Origin: an uncultured Bacteroidota bacterium
GTDB lineage: Bacteria; Bacteroidota; Bacteroidia; Chitinophagales; Saprospiraceae
DNA: 44,137 bases
Direction of reading: 5' to 3'
Assembly (NCBI GenBank): GCA_902609095.1
Contig: CACLQQ010000015.1
Location: 1 to 44,137 of the forward strand
Shown here: positions 1 to 11,092 of the stretch, piece by piece
Position numbering within the stretch: the stretch's first letter is position 1
Layout: each line of letters starts with the position of its first letter
Position numbers and translations under genes: made by a program
The notes under the pieces: generated by a model
Told to the model about the DNA's origin: nothing
Seen by the model: the letters and a program-made list of their open reading frames with translations, nothing else
Databases searched by the model: none

Positions 1-1262
1 GTATATTCAACCTTATTGATGTGGAGTTACATAGACAAACTTTTGGTGCCGAGTTAATTGCATCAGAAAATTTTGTAAGCGAAGCAGTTATGAAAGCTGT
101 CGGCTCTTGTCTCACCAATAAATATGCAGAAGGCTATCCAGGTAAAAGATACTATGGCGGATGTGAAGTTGTAGATCAAATTGAAACATTAGCAATAGAA
201 AGGCTTAAACTCTTATTTGGAGCTGAGTACGCTAATGTTCAGCCGCATTCAGGAGCTCAAGCTAATGCGGCTATATTCCTAGCTTGTTTACAACCAGGTG
301 ATATCATATTAGGCTTTGATTTAGCACATGGTGGGCACCTATCTCATGGTTCTCCAGTAAACTTCTCAGGTAAGTTGTATAAACCTATATTCTATGGTGT
401 TGAGCGTGATTCAGGGGTTATAGACATGGATAAAGTTGAGCGACTGGCGCAAGAGCACAATCCCAAACTCATTATTTGCGGTGCGTCAGCCTACTCACGT
501 GACTGGGATTATGTCAGATTCAGGGCAATTGCGGATGAGGTCGGTGCCTTACTATTAGCAGATATCGCTCATCCTGCTGGTTTAATAGCCAAAGGTCACT
601 TAAATGATCCATTACCTCATTGTCATATTGTTAGTTCTACTACACATAAGACATTACGAGGTCCACGAGGTGGCGTTATTATGCTCGGTAAAAATTTTGA
701 AAACCCTTGGAATAGAACCACTAAAAAAGGAAAACCCATCATGATGTCAAGCATAATGAATAGTGCTGTATTCCCTGGGATGCAAGGCGGTCCATTAGAG
801 CATGTAATCGCTGGAAAAGCTGTTGCTTTTGCCGAAGCACTTTCTAAAAAGTTCACAGCTTACGGCACTCAAGTAATCCATAATGCGCAGATTATGGCAC
901 AATCATTCATAGATAAGGGATATAAAGTCATATCAGGTGGCACAGATAACCACCTAATCTTGATCGATCTACGCAGTAAAAATGTAACTGGTAAGGCAGC
1001 TGAGCAAGCTTTAGTGAGAGCAGATATAACAGTTAATAAAAACATGGTTCCATACGATGAAAAAAGTCCATTCGTGACCTCTGGTATTCGAATAGGTACC
1101 GCAGCAATCACAACAAGAGGATTAAATGATAATGATTGTCTCCAAATTGTAGATTGGGTTGATTCAGTAATATCTGATCACGAAAATGAACAAAAAATCA
1201 ACGCCATAAAGACTGAGATAAACAAGCTGATGGGAGATTACCCCCTCTGCCCTACTATTTAA
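1..1262 (+). CDS. glyA: Serine hydroxymethyltransferase, 5'-truncated by window edge
   Basis: This PLP enzyme interconverts serine and glycine with transfer of a one-carbon unit to tetrahydrofolate in the cytosol. The frame is open from position 3, reading [12 protein letters not shown] and then [10 protein letters not shown], the family's N-terminal signature. The GTG at 21 is therefore an internal valine and not the start; only about the first ten to fifteen codons are missing. Visible landmarks are [13 protein letters not shown] (tetrahydrofolate/PLP region) and [13 protein letters not shown], whose lysine codon at 648-650 is the Schiff-base lysine. The C-terminus is normal, ending DYPLCPTI. 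The last 8 bases overlap the 3' end of convergent truA. Identification is secure; the true start lies outside the window. Confidence 0.97.
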   Translation, partial: IFNLIDVELHRQTFGAELIASENFVSEAVMKAVGSCLTNKYAEGYPGKRYYGGCEVVDQIETLAIERLKLLFGAEYANVQPHSGAQANAAIFLACLQPGDIILGFDLAHGGHLSHGSPVNFSGKLYKPIFYGVERDSGVIDMDKVERLAQEHNPKLIICGASAYSRDWDYVRFRAIADEVGALLLADIAHPAGLIAKGHLNDPLPHCHIVSSTTHKTLRGPRGGVIMLGKNFENPWNRTTKKGKPIMMSSIMNSAVFPGMQGGPLEHVIAGKAVAFAEALSKKFTAYGTQVIHNAQIMAQSFIDKGYKVISGGTDNHLILIDLRSKNVTGKAAEQALVRADITVNKNMVPYDEKSPFVTSGIRIGTAAITTRGLNDNDCLQIVDWVDSVISDHENEQKINAIKTEINKLMGDYPLCPTI

Positions 1263-2004
1263 TCTCAGGATAAGTCACCCTGGATAAGAAGAGCGCATGT
1301 CCTGGAACACTCCAATTAATCGGAAGCGATTCTTGATTATCAAAAGCTAGCTTCAAATCATTTATAGATAGTTTGCCACGAGCTACATTCAACATTGCTC
1401 CAACCATCAGCCTGATCATGCCTCTTAAGAATCTATTTGCCTTTATATTGAATACATATCTATGATTCCCAAGCTCTCGAAACTCTACACTATAGATATT
1501 ACAGCGATAGTGATTTGCTGCACTCTTAGACTTACATAGTGTTTTGAATTCCCTCTGACTATTAATGAAATCGCAGTAGGCATCAATTTCAATATATGGT
1601 AACTCCTTCAAGTTAGGATAGTAAAAAGAATAATGTCTTATGAAAGGATTGTGTTCCGTATGAATAAAGTATTCATAGCTCCTTGTTAGCGCACTATATC
1701 GTGCACTCCAGTCTGAGTTGACGACACTTACATTTTTAATGCTAATGTCATCTGGCAGTACACTATTAAGCTGATAAACTATTTTATCAATGATTACTGA
1801 GTCATCCTCAACATCACAATGAAAATAATAATCGGAAGCATGGACGCCAGTATCTGTCCTCCCACAACCTGTAATGGGTATAGAATATCTAAGAATTGTC
1901 TCGAAGGCCTGCTCTATAAACTCTTGAACGGTTTTACCGTTTGGTTGTACCTGCCATCCTGAATAATTAGAGCCATCATAAGCTATGTTAAATGAAAGTC
2001 GCAT
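1255..2004 (-). CDS. truA: tRNA pseudouridine(38-40) synthase TruA
   Basis: TruA isomerises uridines 38-40 in the anticodon arm of many tRNAs. The 249-residue protein is of usual length. It has the N-terminal [11 protein letters not shown] motif and the catalytic GRTDTGVHA motif with the nucleophilic aspartate at D51. The C-terminal half carries [14 protein letters not shown], typical of the family. It is the last gene of the minus-strand tig-clpP-clpX-truA run and starts 19 bases after clpX, so it is probably cotranscribed. Its 3' end overlaps glyA by 8 bases, leaving no room for a dedicated terminator between the two convergent genes. Confidence 0.96.
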   Translation of the reverse strand: MRLSFNIAYDGSNYSGWQVQPNGKTVQEFIEQAFETILRYSIPITGCGRTDTGVHASDYYFHCDVEDDSVIIDKIVYQLNSVLPDDISIKNVSVVNSDWSARYSALTRSYEYFIHTEHNPFIRHYSFYYPNLKELPYIEIDAYCDFINSQREFKTLCKSKSAANHYRCNIYSVEFRELGNHRYVFNIKANRFLRGMIRLMVGAMLNVARGKLSINDLKLAFDNQESLPINWSVPGHALFLSRVTYPEIK

Positions 2005-2023
2005 AAACTCTTAAAATTAAGAG

Positions 2024-3265
2024 CTAAGCTACCTTAAGTTGGCTGAACTTAGATGAGGAAAGCTGTTTTTGTGCGTATTCTTTAGTAATCTTAAACTCTT
2101 TGGTAGTTTCATCTGATGGTAAAGTAAACATAGCATCAGTCAATACTTCCTCACAGATCGATCTAAGACCTCTCGCACCTAAACCAAAGTCCATTGCTTG
2201 GGACGCAATAAACTCTATAGCCTCTTTTTCGAATGTCAAGGTGATACCCTCCAGCTCAAACAACTTAATATATTGCTTTAAAAGAGCGTTCTTAGGCTCT
2301 TGTAAAATAAGAGTCATTATATCTAAAGTTAGTGACTTCAAATAAGTCAATACAGGTAAGCGTCCTAGTAATTCTGGAATTAATCCAAATCGCTTAATAT
2401 CATGATGAATCACCTTGCTCAATATAGCATCCTCTTCGTTTTGAATAGACTCTTTGAGTTTATTATTAAAACCTATGACATGGGTATTTAAGCGCTTACT
2501 AATAATCTTTTCGATTCCGTCGAAGGCACCTCCACAGATGAAAAGAATATTTTTAGTGTTAACGTTAATCAACTTTTGCTCTGGATGCTTTCTGCCTCCC
2601 TGAGGTGGAACGTTAACTTCAGTGCCTTCTAACATCTTTAATAAAGCTTGCTGGACTCCTTCTCCAGATACGTCTCTCGTAATTGATGGATTATCACTCT
2701 TACGTGCTATTTTATCAATTTCATCGATATATACAATCCCCCTTTGAGCAGCATCGACGTCGTAATCACAGACTTGCAACAAACGACTGAGCATGCTCTC
2801 CACGTCTTCTCCTACGTATCCAGCCTCTGTAAATACAGTTGCATCAACTATAGCAAAAGGAACATCCAAGAATCGAGCAATAGTTTTAGCTAACAGTGTT
2901 TTACCCGTACCTGTCTCACCTACGAAAAGAATATTAGATTTTTCTATCTCTATATCTCCCTCATTAAGATTATACTTTAATCTTTTGTAATGATTGTAGA
3001 CCGCGACAGATAAATATTTCTTTGCATCATTTTGCCCAATGATGTACTCATCCAAATAGGCTTTTATATAGTTCGGCGTTATATTCTCTGGAAGCTTGAA
3101 ACTATCTGTACTTTCTGTTTCTCCTCCCTTGAGTTCTTTAAGCACTATATCGTTAGCTTGCTCTACACAAGATTCACAAATGTGCCCATTGGTCCCTGCT
3201 ATTAGTAATAGGGCTTCGCTCTTGTCTTTGCCACAGAAAGAACAGGTAGGATTCTTAGTTTGCAT
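2024..3265 (-). CDS. clpX: ATP-dependent Clp protease ATP-binding subunit ClpX
   Basis: ClpX is the AAA+ unfoldase that feeds substrates to ClpP. At the N-terminus a C4 zinc-binding domain uses C8, C11, C30 and C33. Walker A is GETGTGKT at residues 116-123 and Walker B is around YIDEID (about 179-184). The pore-loop GYVG motif is near residue 150. The ClpP-docking tripeptide IGF is at 264-266. The length of 413 residues matches the family. It lies 8 bases downstream of clpP, so the two partner subunits are expressed together. Nothing is unusual in the sequence. Confidence 0.98.
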   Translation of the reverse strand: MQTKNPTCSFCGKDKSEALLLIAGTNGHICESCVEQANDIVLKELKGGETESTDSFKLPENITPNYIKAYLDEYIIGQNDAKKYLSVAVYNHYKRLKYNLNEGDIEIEKSNILFVGETGTGKTLLAKTIARFLDVPFAIVDATVFTEAGYVGEDVESMLSRLLQVCDYDVDAAQRGIVYIDEIDKIARKSDNPSITRDVSGEGVQQALLKMLEGTEVNVPPQGGRKHPEQKLINVNTKNILFICGGAFDGIEKIISKRLNTHVIGFNNKLKESIQNEEDAILSKVIHHDIKRFGLIPELLGRLPVLTYLKSLTLDIMTLILQEPKNALLKQYIKLFELEGITLTFEKEAIEFIASQAMDFGLGARGLRSICEEVLTDAMFTLPSDETTKEFKITKEYAQKQLSSSKFSQLKVA

Positions 3266-3273
3266 ATGTTTAT

Positions 3274-3972
3274 TTAGATTTCCTTCTTTTTATTATTTCT
3301 ACTGAGGACTTCATCAATTAAGCCATATGCTTTTGCATCTTCAGCAGTTAGCCAGTTATCTCTATCACAATCTTTCTCAATTGTGTCAAAATCTTTACCT
3401 GTATGCTCCGCCATAATCTCATACAACTCCTTCTTCATATTCTTGATGAGGTTGTATGAAATTTCCATATCAGAAAATTGTCCTTGCATACCACCTGATG
3501 GCTGATGAATCATCACCCTACTGTGTGGCAAGCAACTTCTCTTTCCTTTAGACCCTGCGCAAAGTAGCACAGCCCCCATTGAAGCTGCCAAACTTGTACA
3601 AATTGTATTAACGTCCGGAACTACATATTGCATAACATCGTAAATACCTAAACCAGCAATTACACTACCTCCTGGACTATTAATGAACATTTGAATATCC
3701 ATTTTAGGATCTGTGGATTCCAAAAACAACATCTGTGCTTGAACGACATTGGCAACATAATCATTTACCGGTACCCCCATGAATATTACCCTATCCATCA
3801 TTAAGCGAGAAAAAACATCCATTCCTACTACATTCAACTGTCTCTCTTCAATAACTTGAGGAGTGAAACCTTGAATATTAGGTACAGCTGTATTCATATA
3901 TTTTTCAAGATGCATCGTACTCATTCCAAAGTGACGAGTAGCATACTTCTTAAATTCATCGTTGGGTATCAT
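3274..3972 (-). CDS. clpP: ATP-dependent Clp protease proteolytic subunit ClpP
   Basis: ClpP is the serine protease barrel that degrades proteins unfolded by ClpX. The catalytic triad is visible as S131 (in AASMG), H156 (in MIHQPSGG) and D205 (in DRDNWL), at the same spacing as in Staphylococcus aureus ClpP (98/123/172). The N-terminus is about 30 residues longer than in many ClpP proteins and may be a propeptide removed on maturation, as in Bacteroidota homologues. The ATG at 3972 is the only start I see that keeps the [10 protein letters not shown] segment. It sits 38 bases downstream of tig and 8 upstream of clpX. Confidence 0.97.
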   Translation of the reverse strand: MIPNDEFKKYATRHFGMSTMHLEKYMNTAVPNIQGFTPQVIEERQLNVVGMDVFSRLMMDRVIFMGVPVNDYVANVVQAQMLFLESTDPKMDIQMFINSPGGSVIAGLGIYDVMQYVVPDVNTICTSLAASMGAVLLCAGSKGKRSCLPHSRVMIHQPSGGMQGQFSDMEISYNLIKNMKKELYEIMAEHTGKDFDTIEKDCDRDNWLTAEDAKAYGLIDEVLSRNNKKKEI

Positions 3973-4010
3973 ATCTGTTTATTTTAATGTCTAAAAAAGA
4001 ACGCTTCAGT

Positions 4011-5372
4011 CTACTGAATGTTTTCTTGTAATTCCTTCATTATCTCTTTGTATTCATCTAAACTGACATTTTTAGTTTTTAAGCTAACCATTGAAAGTCC
4101 CTTGTCCAATACCTTCTCTGCTAATAACTCCTCGTATTCTTTTTGAACAGTTTCTTGGTTCTGCATAAGACGATTAACCATATCATCGTAGTTGACACCT
4201 GGGTATCCCCCGTACTGTGCAAACTGTCTTTCGATCTTAATCCTTAAGCTTGTTTTTAAATCTTCAGAAGTAACTTCTATCTCCTCTTTTTTAGCAACCT
4301 TTTGTTTGATTAATGTCCACTTAAGATTCTTTACAAACCCGTTGTAATCATTTTCAATATCCTCAGCAGTAGCTTTTTCGTTAGTGGATAGCAGCCAACG
4401 CTTCAAAAACTCATCAGGCAAATCGAACTCGTTAAGCTCTAATAAATTTTCTAAAATATATCTCTTGGTTATAGACTTACCTTGAGTTCCATAAAACTCT
4501 TGCAACTCTTCTCTCAGGAGCTCACGAGCTTCATCTATCGTTGTAACTTTACCCTCACCAAATGCTTTATTGAAGAAGTCTTGATCCAACTCTGCTGGCT
4601 TCAACCTTTTGATCGTAGCAACGATCCCTTTAAATTCAGCTGTAATATCTTCAGGAGCGTCTTTAAGGAAATACTTCTTCACATTATACTCTTTCGTATC
4701 CTTTTCTAATTTATATACATTCAAGTCAAATTCAAAGCCCAACTTCTGTCCTATTAATTTTCCATGATAATCCTCTGTAAGTCTATCTGGCATAATAGTA
4801 ACCTCGGTCACAAATGCTTCTCTACCTTCGGTAGGTTTGCTCTCTGTTATCTCGATAGCAACTATATCAGTGTATTCGATTTTTTCGTCAACCTTTTCCT
4901 GCGAACCGTATCTTTTTTGAAGATTTTCGATTTCTTCGTTAATCATAGATTCATCAAACTTTACAACTACCTCTTCACATTCATATGATGACGACAAACC
5001 TTTCACATCAAAATCTGGTGCAAGACCAAGGTCAAATATAAACTCGTAGTCATTCAGTTCGTTGACATTGAAATCTATGATTTTTTGACGATCTGATGGT
5101 AATGGATTACCCAGTACATCAATTTCGTTATCTGTTATATAAGCAGAAAGCCCTGCCTGTAACTTTTCATTAATTACGTCAGCCAGAACGCTCTGCCCGT
5201 ACATCTTTTTAATAGCTGAAAGTGGCGTCTTTCCTTTTCTAAAACCTTTTAGATGAGCTTTATTCTTATACTTCTTTAACTCAGATTTGTATTTATCTAC
5301 ATAATCAGACTTTTCTAACACGATAATCAATTCAGACAATAACTGTCCTTTATCAATCAATTCTGTCTTCAT
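4011..5372 (-). CDS. tig: Trigger factor (ribosome-associated chaperone)
   Basis: Trigger factor binds ribosomal protein uL23 at the exit tunnel and shields nascent chains. The ribosome-docking signature GFRKGK is at residues 43-48 of the N-terminal domain. A central PPIase-like domain follows at roughly 150-240 (EYTDIVAIE, then GREAFVTEVTI). A long helical C-terminal substrate-binding domain completes the 453 residues. The protein is divergent from gammaproteobacterial Tig, as is usual in Bacteroidota, but the signature and the tig-clpP-clpX gene order make the assignment firm. It begins 57 bases downstream of the tRNA-Leu gene on the same strand and may be partly transcribed from the tRNA promoter. 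Confidence 0.95.
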   Translation of the reverse strand: MKTELIDKGQLLSELIIVLEKSDYVDKYKSELKKYKNKAHLKGFRKGKTPLSAIKKMYGQSVLADVINEKLQAGLSAYITDNEIDVLGNPLPSDRQKIIDFNVNELNDYEFIFDLGLAPDFDVKGLSSSYECEEVVVKFDESMINEEIENLQKRYGSQEKVDEKIEYTDIVAIEITESKPTEGREAFVTEVTIMPDRLTEDYHGKLIGQKLGFEFDLNVYKLEKDTKEYNVKKYFLKDAPEDITAEFKGIVATIKRLKPAELDQDFFNKAFGEGKVTTIDEARELLREELQEFYGTQGKSITKRYILENLLELNEFDLPDEFLKRWLLSTNEKATAEDIENDYNGFVKNLKWTLIKQKVAKKEEIEVTSEDLKTSLRIKIERQFAQYGGYPGVNYDDMVNRLMQNQETVQKEYEELLAEKVLDKGLSMVSLKTKNVSLDEYKEIMKELQENIQ

Positions 5373-5429
5373 AAAATTTATAGTTGTAAGTAGACTAACT
5401 TATGGGTGATAACGAATGTTTTCGAGATG

Positions 5430-5511
5430 TGCGGGTGGAGGGACTCGAACCCCCACACCTCACGGCACTAGATCCTAAGTCTAGCGTGTCTACCAATTTC
5501 ACCACACCCGC
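5430..5511 (-). tRNA. tRNA-Leu, anticodon UAG
   Basis: On the minus strand the sequence folds as a tRNA. The acceptor arms are GCGGGTG and CACCCGC with discriminator A. The anticodon stem CTAGA/TCTAG encloses a CTTAGGA loop (anticodon TAG, decoding CUA and related Leu codons). A class-II variable arm (TGCCGTGAGGTG) and a T-loop GGTTCGAGTCC follow. The length is 82 nt. The 3' CCA is not encoded. It lies upstream of tig on the same strand and has a clear -7 promoter box just before it. Confidence 0.95.
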
Positions 5512-5526
5512 AATTCAAAAGAGGCG

Positions 5527-5534
5527 CAAATATA
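5527..5534 (-). promoter_or_regulatory. Bacteroidota -7 promoter element for tRNA-Leu
   Basis: Read on the minus strand the box is TATATTTG, a full match to the Bacteroidota sigma-ABfr consensus TAnnTTTG. Transcription would start near 5521, about ten bases before the mature tRNA 5' end at 5511. A TTTG that could serve as the -33 element lies about 24 bases upstream, slightly farther than the usual 19-21, so the upstream half is less certain. Confidence 0.6.
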
Positions 5535-5607
5535 GAATGAAATATTCAATTAATAGGACAAAAAAATGAAGTCAAATTTTTAAATATTATCGGCATTGAA
5601 TAAATTA

Positions 5608-5629
5608 GAATTAGACAAAGTCTAAATTC
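5608..5629 (+). promoter_or_regulatory. Short inverted repeat in the rsh leader
   Basis: The arms GAATTAGAC and GTCTAAATTC pair around an AAA loop, with a single unpaired base. The core TTAGAC-AAA-GTCTAA is a perfect 6+3+6 palindrome. It ends four bases before the rsh ATG at 5634, so as RNA it would be next to the initiation site and as DNA it could be an operator. No known regulator is assigned. Confidence 0.4.
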
Positions 5630-5633
5630 GAGA

Positions 5634-7859
5634 ATGCCTTTAAGTACGGAACCTATAAGTAGTATTGAGTTCGGAGAAATCAGAGAGGAATATGCCAAGC
5701 TGATGGAGTCACTGCGATCCAAATTGAAGGAGAATGACGAAACCAATATCAATGAAGCATTTGAATTAGCGCTAGATGCACATAAATATCAAAGACGTAA
5801 GTCTGGAGAAGCTTATCTCTATCACCCTCTCGAGGTAGCACGAATATGTCATGAAGAAATAGGTTTAGGCCCTACCGCCATTATCTGCGCTATCTTACAT
5901 GATGTTGTTGAGGATACCCCAGTAAATCTTGAAGAGGTTTTCAAAGTGTTCGGTCCTAAAGTCACTCAGATAGTCGACGGACTAACCAAATTAGATGGCC
6001 TATATAACGTCGATAACAAGAATGCCAAAAACCTAAAAAAGGTACTAAGCACATTAATAGAAGATGTAAGGGTCGTTTTAATTAAAATGGCTGACCGGCT
6101 GCATAATTTGCGAACCATAGAAGCGATGCCTAAGCACAAGAAGCTTAGAATCTCTGCGGAGACTATGTACATCTATGCTCCTTTGGCACATAGGTTAGGT
6201 CTATATCAAATAAAAAAAGAGTTTGAAGACATCTGCATGCGCATTACTGATACTGAGACCTATATGGACATCAGTAACAAAATTGAAGCTACAGAAGAGC
6301 AAAGGCAATCATATATCAATCAATTTATTGCTCCTATCAAACAAAAGATAGATCAACACAACATCAAATATAGAATTCAAGGGAGACCAAAGGCTATATC
6401 TTCTATCTACAATAAAATCAAAAAAAAGAATATAGATTTCGAAGAGATTTATGACCTATTCGCTGTTAGGATAATCATAGATGTTCCGCAAATAATGGAA
6501 AAACCAATCTGCTGGCAGATATATTCTATTATCACGGATTACTATAAACCTATTCCTGAGAGGCTTAAAGATTGGATTACTACTCCAAAAGGAAATGGTT
6601 ATGAATCACTGCATACAACGGTAATAGGGCCTTCAGGAAGATTCGTAGAGGTGCAAATTCGCACAGAACGTATGAATGATATAGCAGAGAGAGGATTCGC
6701 AGCTCATTGGAAGTATAAGGGCATCAAAAGCGAAGACAACGTCTATGATAAGTGGTTAAATAATATTAGGACTTTACTCGAGAATCAAAATGGGGATGCC
6801 GTTGACTTCCTCAATGATTTCAAAACCAATTTATTTAAAGAGGAGGTATATGTATTTACCCCAAAAGGAGATATGAAGATACTTCCTAAAGGTGCAACAG
6901 CCTTAGATTTTGCTTTTGATATTCACTCAGATGTAGGGGCGCAGGCAATTTCATTTAAAGTAAATAATAAGTTGGTTCCGATGGGTTATGTACTCAAAAA
7001 CGGGGACCAAGTAACCATCAACACATCTAAAAATCAGTCGCCAAAAGAAGACTGGCTCAAGCTAGTTATAACTGGAAAAGCAAGATCTAAGATCCGATCA
7101 TCCTTAAACGAGAAAAAACGCTTAGCTGCCGATATCGGCAAGGAGTCCTTGATTAGAAAGCTTCGCAATCTCAAAGTTGACTTTGAAACCAATGCAGATA
7201 ATGTTGTGGAGCTCTTTGGAGAAAGAAATCGCCAAGACCTTTATTTGGCCATAGAACAGGATAAGGTAAAGCTTCAAGACATTAGTAAGCACTTTGAAAT
7301 TGTCAACAACCAATTAGAACCAATTAAAACCGCAGAGGATGAAGGGTTAAAAGAATTTGAGGTTAAGGCTACCTCTGCTAAAGCAGTTAAAAGTCAAAAA
7401 AAATCAGATATCATAATTAATGGTCAATTTGAAGAATCATTTGATTATAGCCTTTCTACTTGTTGCAATCCTGTTCCTGGTGATGAGATATTTGCCTTTC
7501 TGACTTCTAACTCTGGGATGAAGATTCATCGATTCAACTGTAGCAATGCTTCTAATCTCTTCACAAACTATGGCTATAGGATTCTGAAGGCAGAATGGGC
7601 TGACACTGCTAAGAGCGGATTTGTAGTTGAGCTTAGGTTGACGGGCATAGATACTGGACCTGGTGTAATCCAAAATCTAACCAACGAGTTATCAAATAAT
7701 CTCGGGGTAAATATTAAGTCATTTAGTATCTCTGGTGAAGAAGGCATTTTTGAGGGAATAATAAAAATAATAGTAAGAGATAAATTCCAACTCAATGATG
7801 TCATTAAAAGTATAAAAGAAATGGACAACATATCCACTGTAGACAGAACTATCGAATAA
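5634..7859 (+). CDS. rsh: Bifunctional (p)ppGpp synthetase/hydrolase (RelA/SpoT homologue)
   Basis: This is the long Rsh stringent-response enzyme that makes and degrades (p)ppGpp. The HD hydrolase domain is at about 40-190, with HPLEVA, HD (89-90) and ADRLHNLRT. The synthetase domain is at about 240-370, with GRPKAISSIYNKI and GNGYESLHTTV. The synthetase carries R310-L-K-D313, the RxKD form characteristic of bifunctional enzymes, rather than the ExDD of synthetase-only RelA. A TGS domain follows (about 400-460, VYVFTPKGD), then the zinc-finger-like CCNPVPGDE segment and a C-terminal ACT domain (about 665-741). Both catalytic halves look intact. The Fur gene starts 8 bases after its stop, so the two are probably one transcript. 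Confidence 0.96.
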   Translation: MPLSTEPISSIEFGEIREEYAKLMESLRSKLKENDETNINEAFELALDAHKYQRRKSGEAYLYHPLEVARICHEEIGLGPTAIICAILHDVVEDTPVNLEEVFKVFGPKVTQIVDGLTKLDGLYNVDNKNAKNLKKVLSTLIEDVRVVLIKMADRLHNLRTIEAMPKHKKLRISAETMYIYAPLAHRLGLYQIKKEFEDICMRITDTETYMDISNKIEATEEQRQSYINQFIAPIKQKIDQHNIKYRIQGRPKAISSIYNKIKKKNIDFEEIYDLFAVRIIIDVPQIMEKPICWQIYSIITDYYKPIPERLKDWITTPKGNGYESLHTTVIGPSGRFVEVQIRTERMNDIAERGFAAHWKYKGIKSEDNVYDKWLNNIRTLLENQNGDAVDFLNDFKTNLFKEEVYVFTPKGDMKILPKGATALDFAFDIHSDVGAQAISFKVNNKLVPMGYVLKNGDQVTINTSKNQSPKEDWLKLVITGKARSKIRSSLNEKKRLAADIGKESLIRKLRNLKVDFETNADNVVELFGERNRQDLYLAIEQDKVKLQDISKHFEIVNNQLEPIKTAEDEGLKEFEVKATSAKAVKSQKKSDIIINGQFEESFDYSLSTCCNPVPGDEIFAFLTSNSGMKIHRFNCSNASNLFTNYGYRILKAEWADTAKSGFVVELRLTGIDTGPGVIQNLTNELSNNLGVNIKSFSISGEEGIFEGIIKIIVRDKFQLNDVIKSIKEMDNISTVDRTIE

Positions 7860-7867
7860 AACTAAAA

Positions 7868-8335
7868 ATGGAAAACGACTCTCTAACTGACAAACTAAAG
7901 AAAGCAAAGGATCGGTTTAAATCTATCTTAGAAAAGAATAAGAACCGCAAGACACCTGAGCGCTTTGCTATTTTAGAAGAAATATATCTGAATCAAACTC
8001 ATTTTGATGCAGAGTCACTCTATATCAAAATGAAGCAAAACTCATACAGAGTTAGCCGGGCTACAATCTATAACACATTAGACATCCTCGTAGAATGTGA
8101 TCTGGTTATGAGACATCAGTTTGGGAATAATAAAACGCTCTATGAAAAAAGTTATGGTTTCCCAGAACACCATCACATCGTCTGTGAGCAATGTGGCTAC
8201 ATCAGAGAGTTTACCGATGAACGCTTGAATGGTATTGTTGAAGATGCCGCTCAGCTACCAAATAATGAAATAAATCGAACGGCTCTGAATATTTACACTT
8301 CTTGTCTCGATCAAGATTGCGTAAATCTCCATTAA
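7868..8335 (+). CDS. Fur-family metalloregulator
   Basis: A 155-residue winged-helix repressor of the Fur family. The N-terminal DNA-binding domain includes TPERFAILEEIY and RVSRATIYNTLDIL (recognition helix). The dimerisation domain has the metal-rich HHHIVCEQCG segment and a second cysteine pair, CLDQDC, near the C-terminus, so a structural zinc site of the CxxC...CxxxxC kind is likely. Fur, Zur and PerR members share these features, so the sensed signal (iron, zinc or peroxide) is not decided here. It follows rsh by 8 bases, linking metal control and the stringent response on one transcript. Confidence 0.92.
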   Translation: MENDSLTDKLKKAKDRFKSILEKNKNRKTPERFAILEEIYLNQTHFDAESLYIKMKQNSYRVSRATIYNTLDILVECDLVMRHQFGNNKTLYEKSYGFPEHHHIVCEQCGYIREFTDERLNGIVEDAAQLPNNEINRTALNIYTSCLDQDCVNLH

Positions 8336-8340
8336 TCGGG

Positions 8341-8348
8341 TATTTTTG
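8341..8348 (+). promoter_or_regulatory. Bacteroidota -7 promoter element for purA
   Basis: TATTTTTG (followed by C) fits TAnnTTTG exactly. A TTGC about 20 bases upstream (8317-8320) can act as the -33 element. Transcription would begin near 8354, giving a leader of about 28 bases before the purA ATG at 8383. The box starts five bases after the Fur-family gene stop, so purA probably has its own promoter. Confidence 0.6.
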
Positions 8349-8364
8349 CATTTTTTATATCTAA

Positions 8365-9657
<1,293 letters not shown>

Positions 9658-9664
9658 ACCACTC

Positions 9665-11092
9665 CTAATACTGCAAATAGATCTGATCGATAACCTGTGC
9701 GAAAGCACGACGAATTTTACTGTTTCCTACACTGTGACCATTGGAGATCAGACTTATTGCAAGGTACTTACCTGACTTTGTTTTAATTATGCCTGTATAG
9801 CTTTGAACTCCCCCCATTGAACCCGACTTGATCCAGACGTTACCTTCACTTTCAGCATTAACCATAAATCTTCTTAGAGTCGTTTCGGCCTGTCCAATTG
9901 AAGGAAGGTAGTTCAGAACATACGCTACAGATTCAGTCTTAACTATAGCATGAATAAAACTGGTAAAGAAAGAAGCAGATACTCGATTTTTAATAGAAAG
10001 CCCACTCCCATCTTGCATATTCAAACTACTGACATTTAAGTCCAAAGACTCAAGGATACTATTTACTTCCGCTATCCCGTCTTCAAATGTTACACTCGAA
10101 TTAGCTTGATTACTACCAATAGTTTTTAAAAAAGCCTCACAATAAGTATTATTAGATTCATAGTTTGCCCGCTGCACTAATTCCTCTAATGGTGGAGATT
10201 GGTAAGTCTTAATATACTTATACTCTCCACCTTCACTGGGGATTCTATCCACTCTGATATTTTGATACTCCAACTGATTAATCAAGAATTCGCTGAACAT
10301 GATATCTGGATTAGGTATGGCACCGTGAATCGTGAAGGTATCACGTCCAGGAGGAATAGTTCCCTTGACGTATCTGTTATAACCATATGGGTCTCCATAT
10401 ATATATGCGTTATCACCACTTCCTTTCTTTCCCGACTTCACTAAGCTCCTGAAGCTTTCAAAAGGAATAACCGGGTACATCTTAATGATTTCTGCAAGCT
10501 GTCCAGGTGAAGAGCTCGTTTTGTAGTATAGGTCATACGAGTTCTCATAAAAGTTAAACCCATAAGCCCCAGAAGCGTAGTAATTAGTTAAGTCATCCCA
10601 ATGCCAAGTATCATGAATGCCTTCTCCTTCGAATATGGAACCATCAACATAGACGGTTCCTGCAATACAAGAGATACCTGCTGCTTGGATTGAGGATATA
10701 ATATCCGCAAGGAGATCATCTAAACTCAATACGTTCTCATCAGGAGAGGCCAAACTTGGATCTCCAGAACCGGTTAATATGACATCACCTAACAATGTAC
10801 CATCTGAGAGTAAACTACCTCTATATCCTAACTTCGTTTCATATCGATAATCTTCACCTAAGGTTCTGAGCGTGCTAAACGTAGTGATAACCTTAAGAGA
10901 TGATGCTGGCGACATTAGAATATCCTCATTATGGCTAATAAGCTCTGCGTTATCAGAAAGATCTATTACAGACAGAGACACCTGTGCATTAGATAGATAA
11001 CCAGAATTTAGGAGATCCATAATACTCTGTGCCTCAATAGACAGGCCGCACAGACTAAAAAATAAACTTAACATTATTCTATTCATACTCAT
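9665..11092 (-). CDS. dacB: D-alanyl-D-alanine carboxypeptidase/endopeptidase (PBP4, S13 family)
   Basis: A periplasmic low-molecular-weight penicillin-binding protein that trims or cleaves peptidoglycan peptides. It has an N-terminal signal peptide (RIMLSLFFSLCGLSIEAQ). The active-site SxxK is S64-S-L-K67, the SxN motif is in YESNNTYCEA, and the KTG-type motif is KSG in VWIKSGSMGG. The large insertion between the first two motifs is typical of S13 enzymes. The length of 475 residues is normal. Its start overlaps the end of the upstream M14 gene by 14 bases, so translation is probably coupled. A second in-frame ATG two codons in is an equally possible start. Confidence 0.92.
   Translation of the reverse strand: MSMNRIMLSLFFSLCGLSIEAQSIMDLLNSGYLSNAQVSLSVIDLSDNAELISHNEDILMSPASSLKVITTFSTLRTLGEDYRYETKLGYRGSLLSDGTLLGDVILTGSGDPSLASPDENVLSLDDLLADIISSIQAAGISCIAGTVYVDGSIFEGEGIHDTWHWDDLTNYYASGAYGFNFYENSYDLYYKTSSSPGQLAEIIKMYPVIPFESFRSLVKSGKKGSGDNAYIYGDPYGYNRYVKGTIPPGRDTFTIHGAIPNPDIMFSEFLINQLEYQNIRVDRIPSEGGEYKYIKTYQSPPLEELVQRANYESNNTYCEAFLKTIGSNQANSSVTFEDGIAEVNSILESLDLNVSSLNMQDGSGLSIKNRVSASFFTSFIHAIVKTESVAYVLNYLPSIGQAETTLRRFMVNAESEGNVWIKSGSMGGVQSYTGIIKTKSGKYLAISLISNGHSVGNSKIRRAFAQVIDQIYLQY

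Noticed and set aside
21-23. GTG at 21 as the start of glyA
   Set aside because: The upstream frame reads IFNLID, which aligns with the conserved SHMT N-terminus, so the gene begins before the window.
5610-5625. The TTAGAC/GTCTAA palindrome before rsh as a second site for the metalloregulator
   Set aside because: The half-sites resemble those at 27746 but the central spacing differs (5 against 4 bases between TTAGA and TCTAA), and there is no promoter box beside it.
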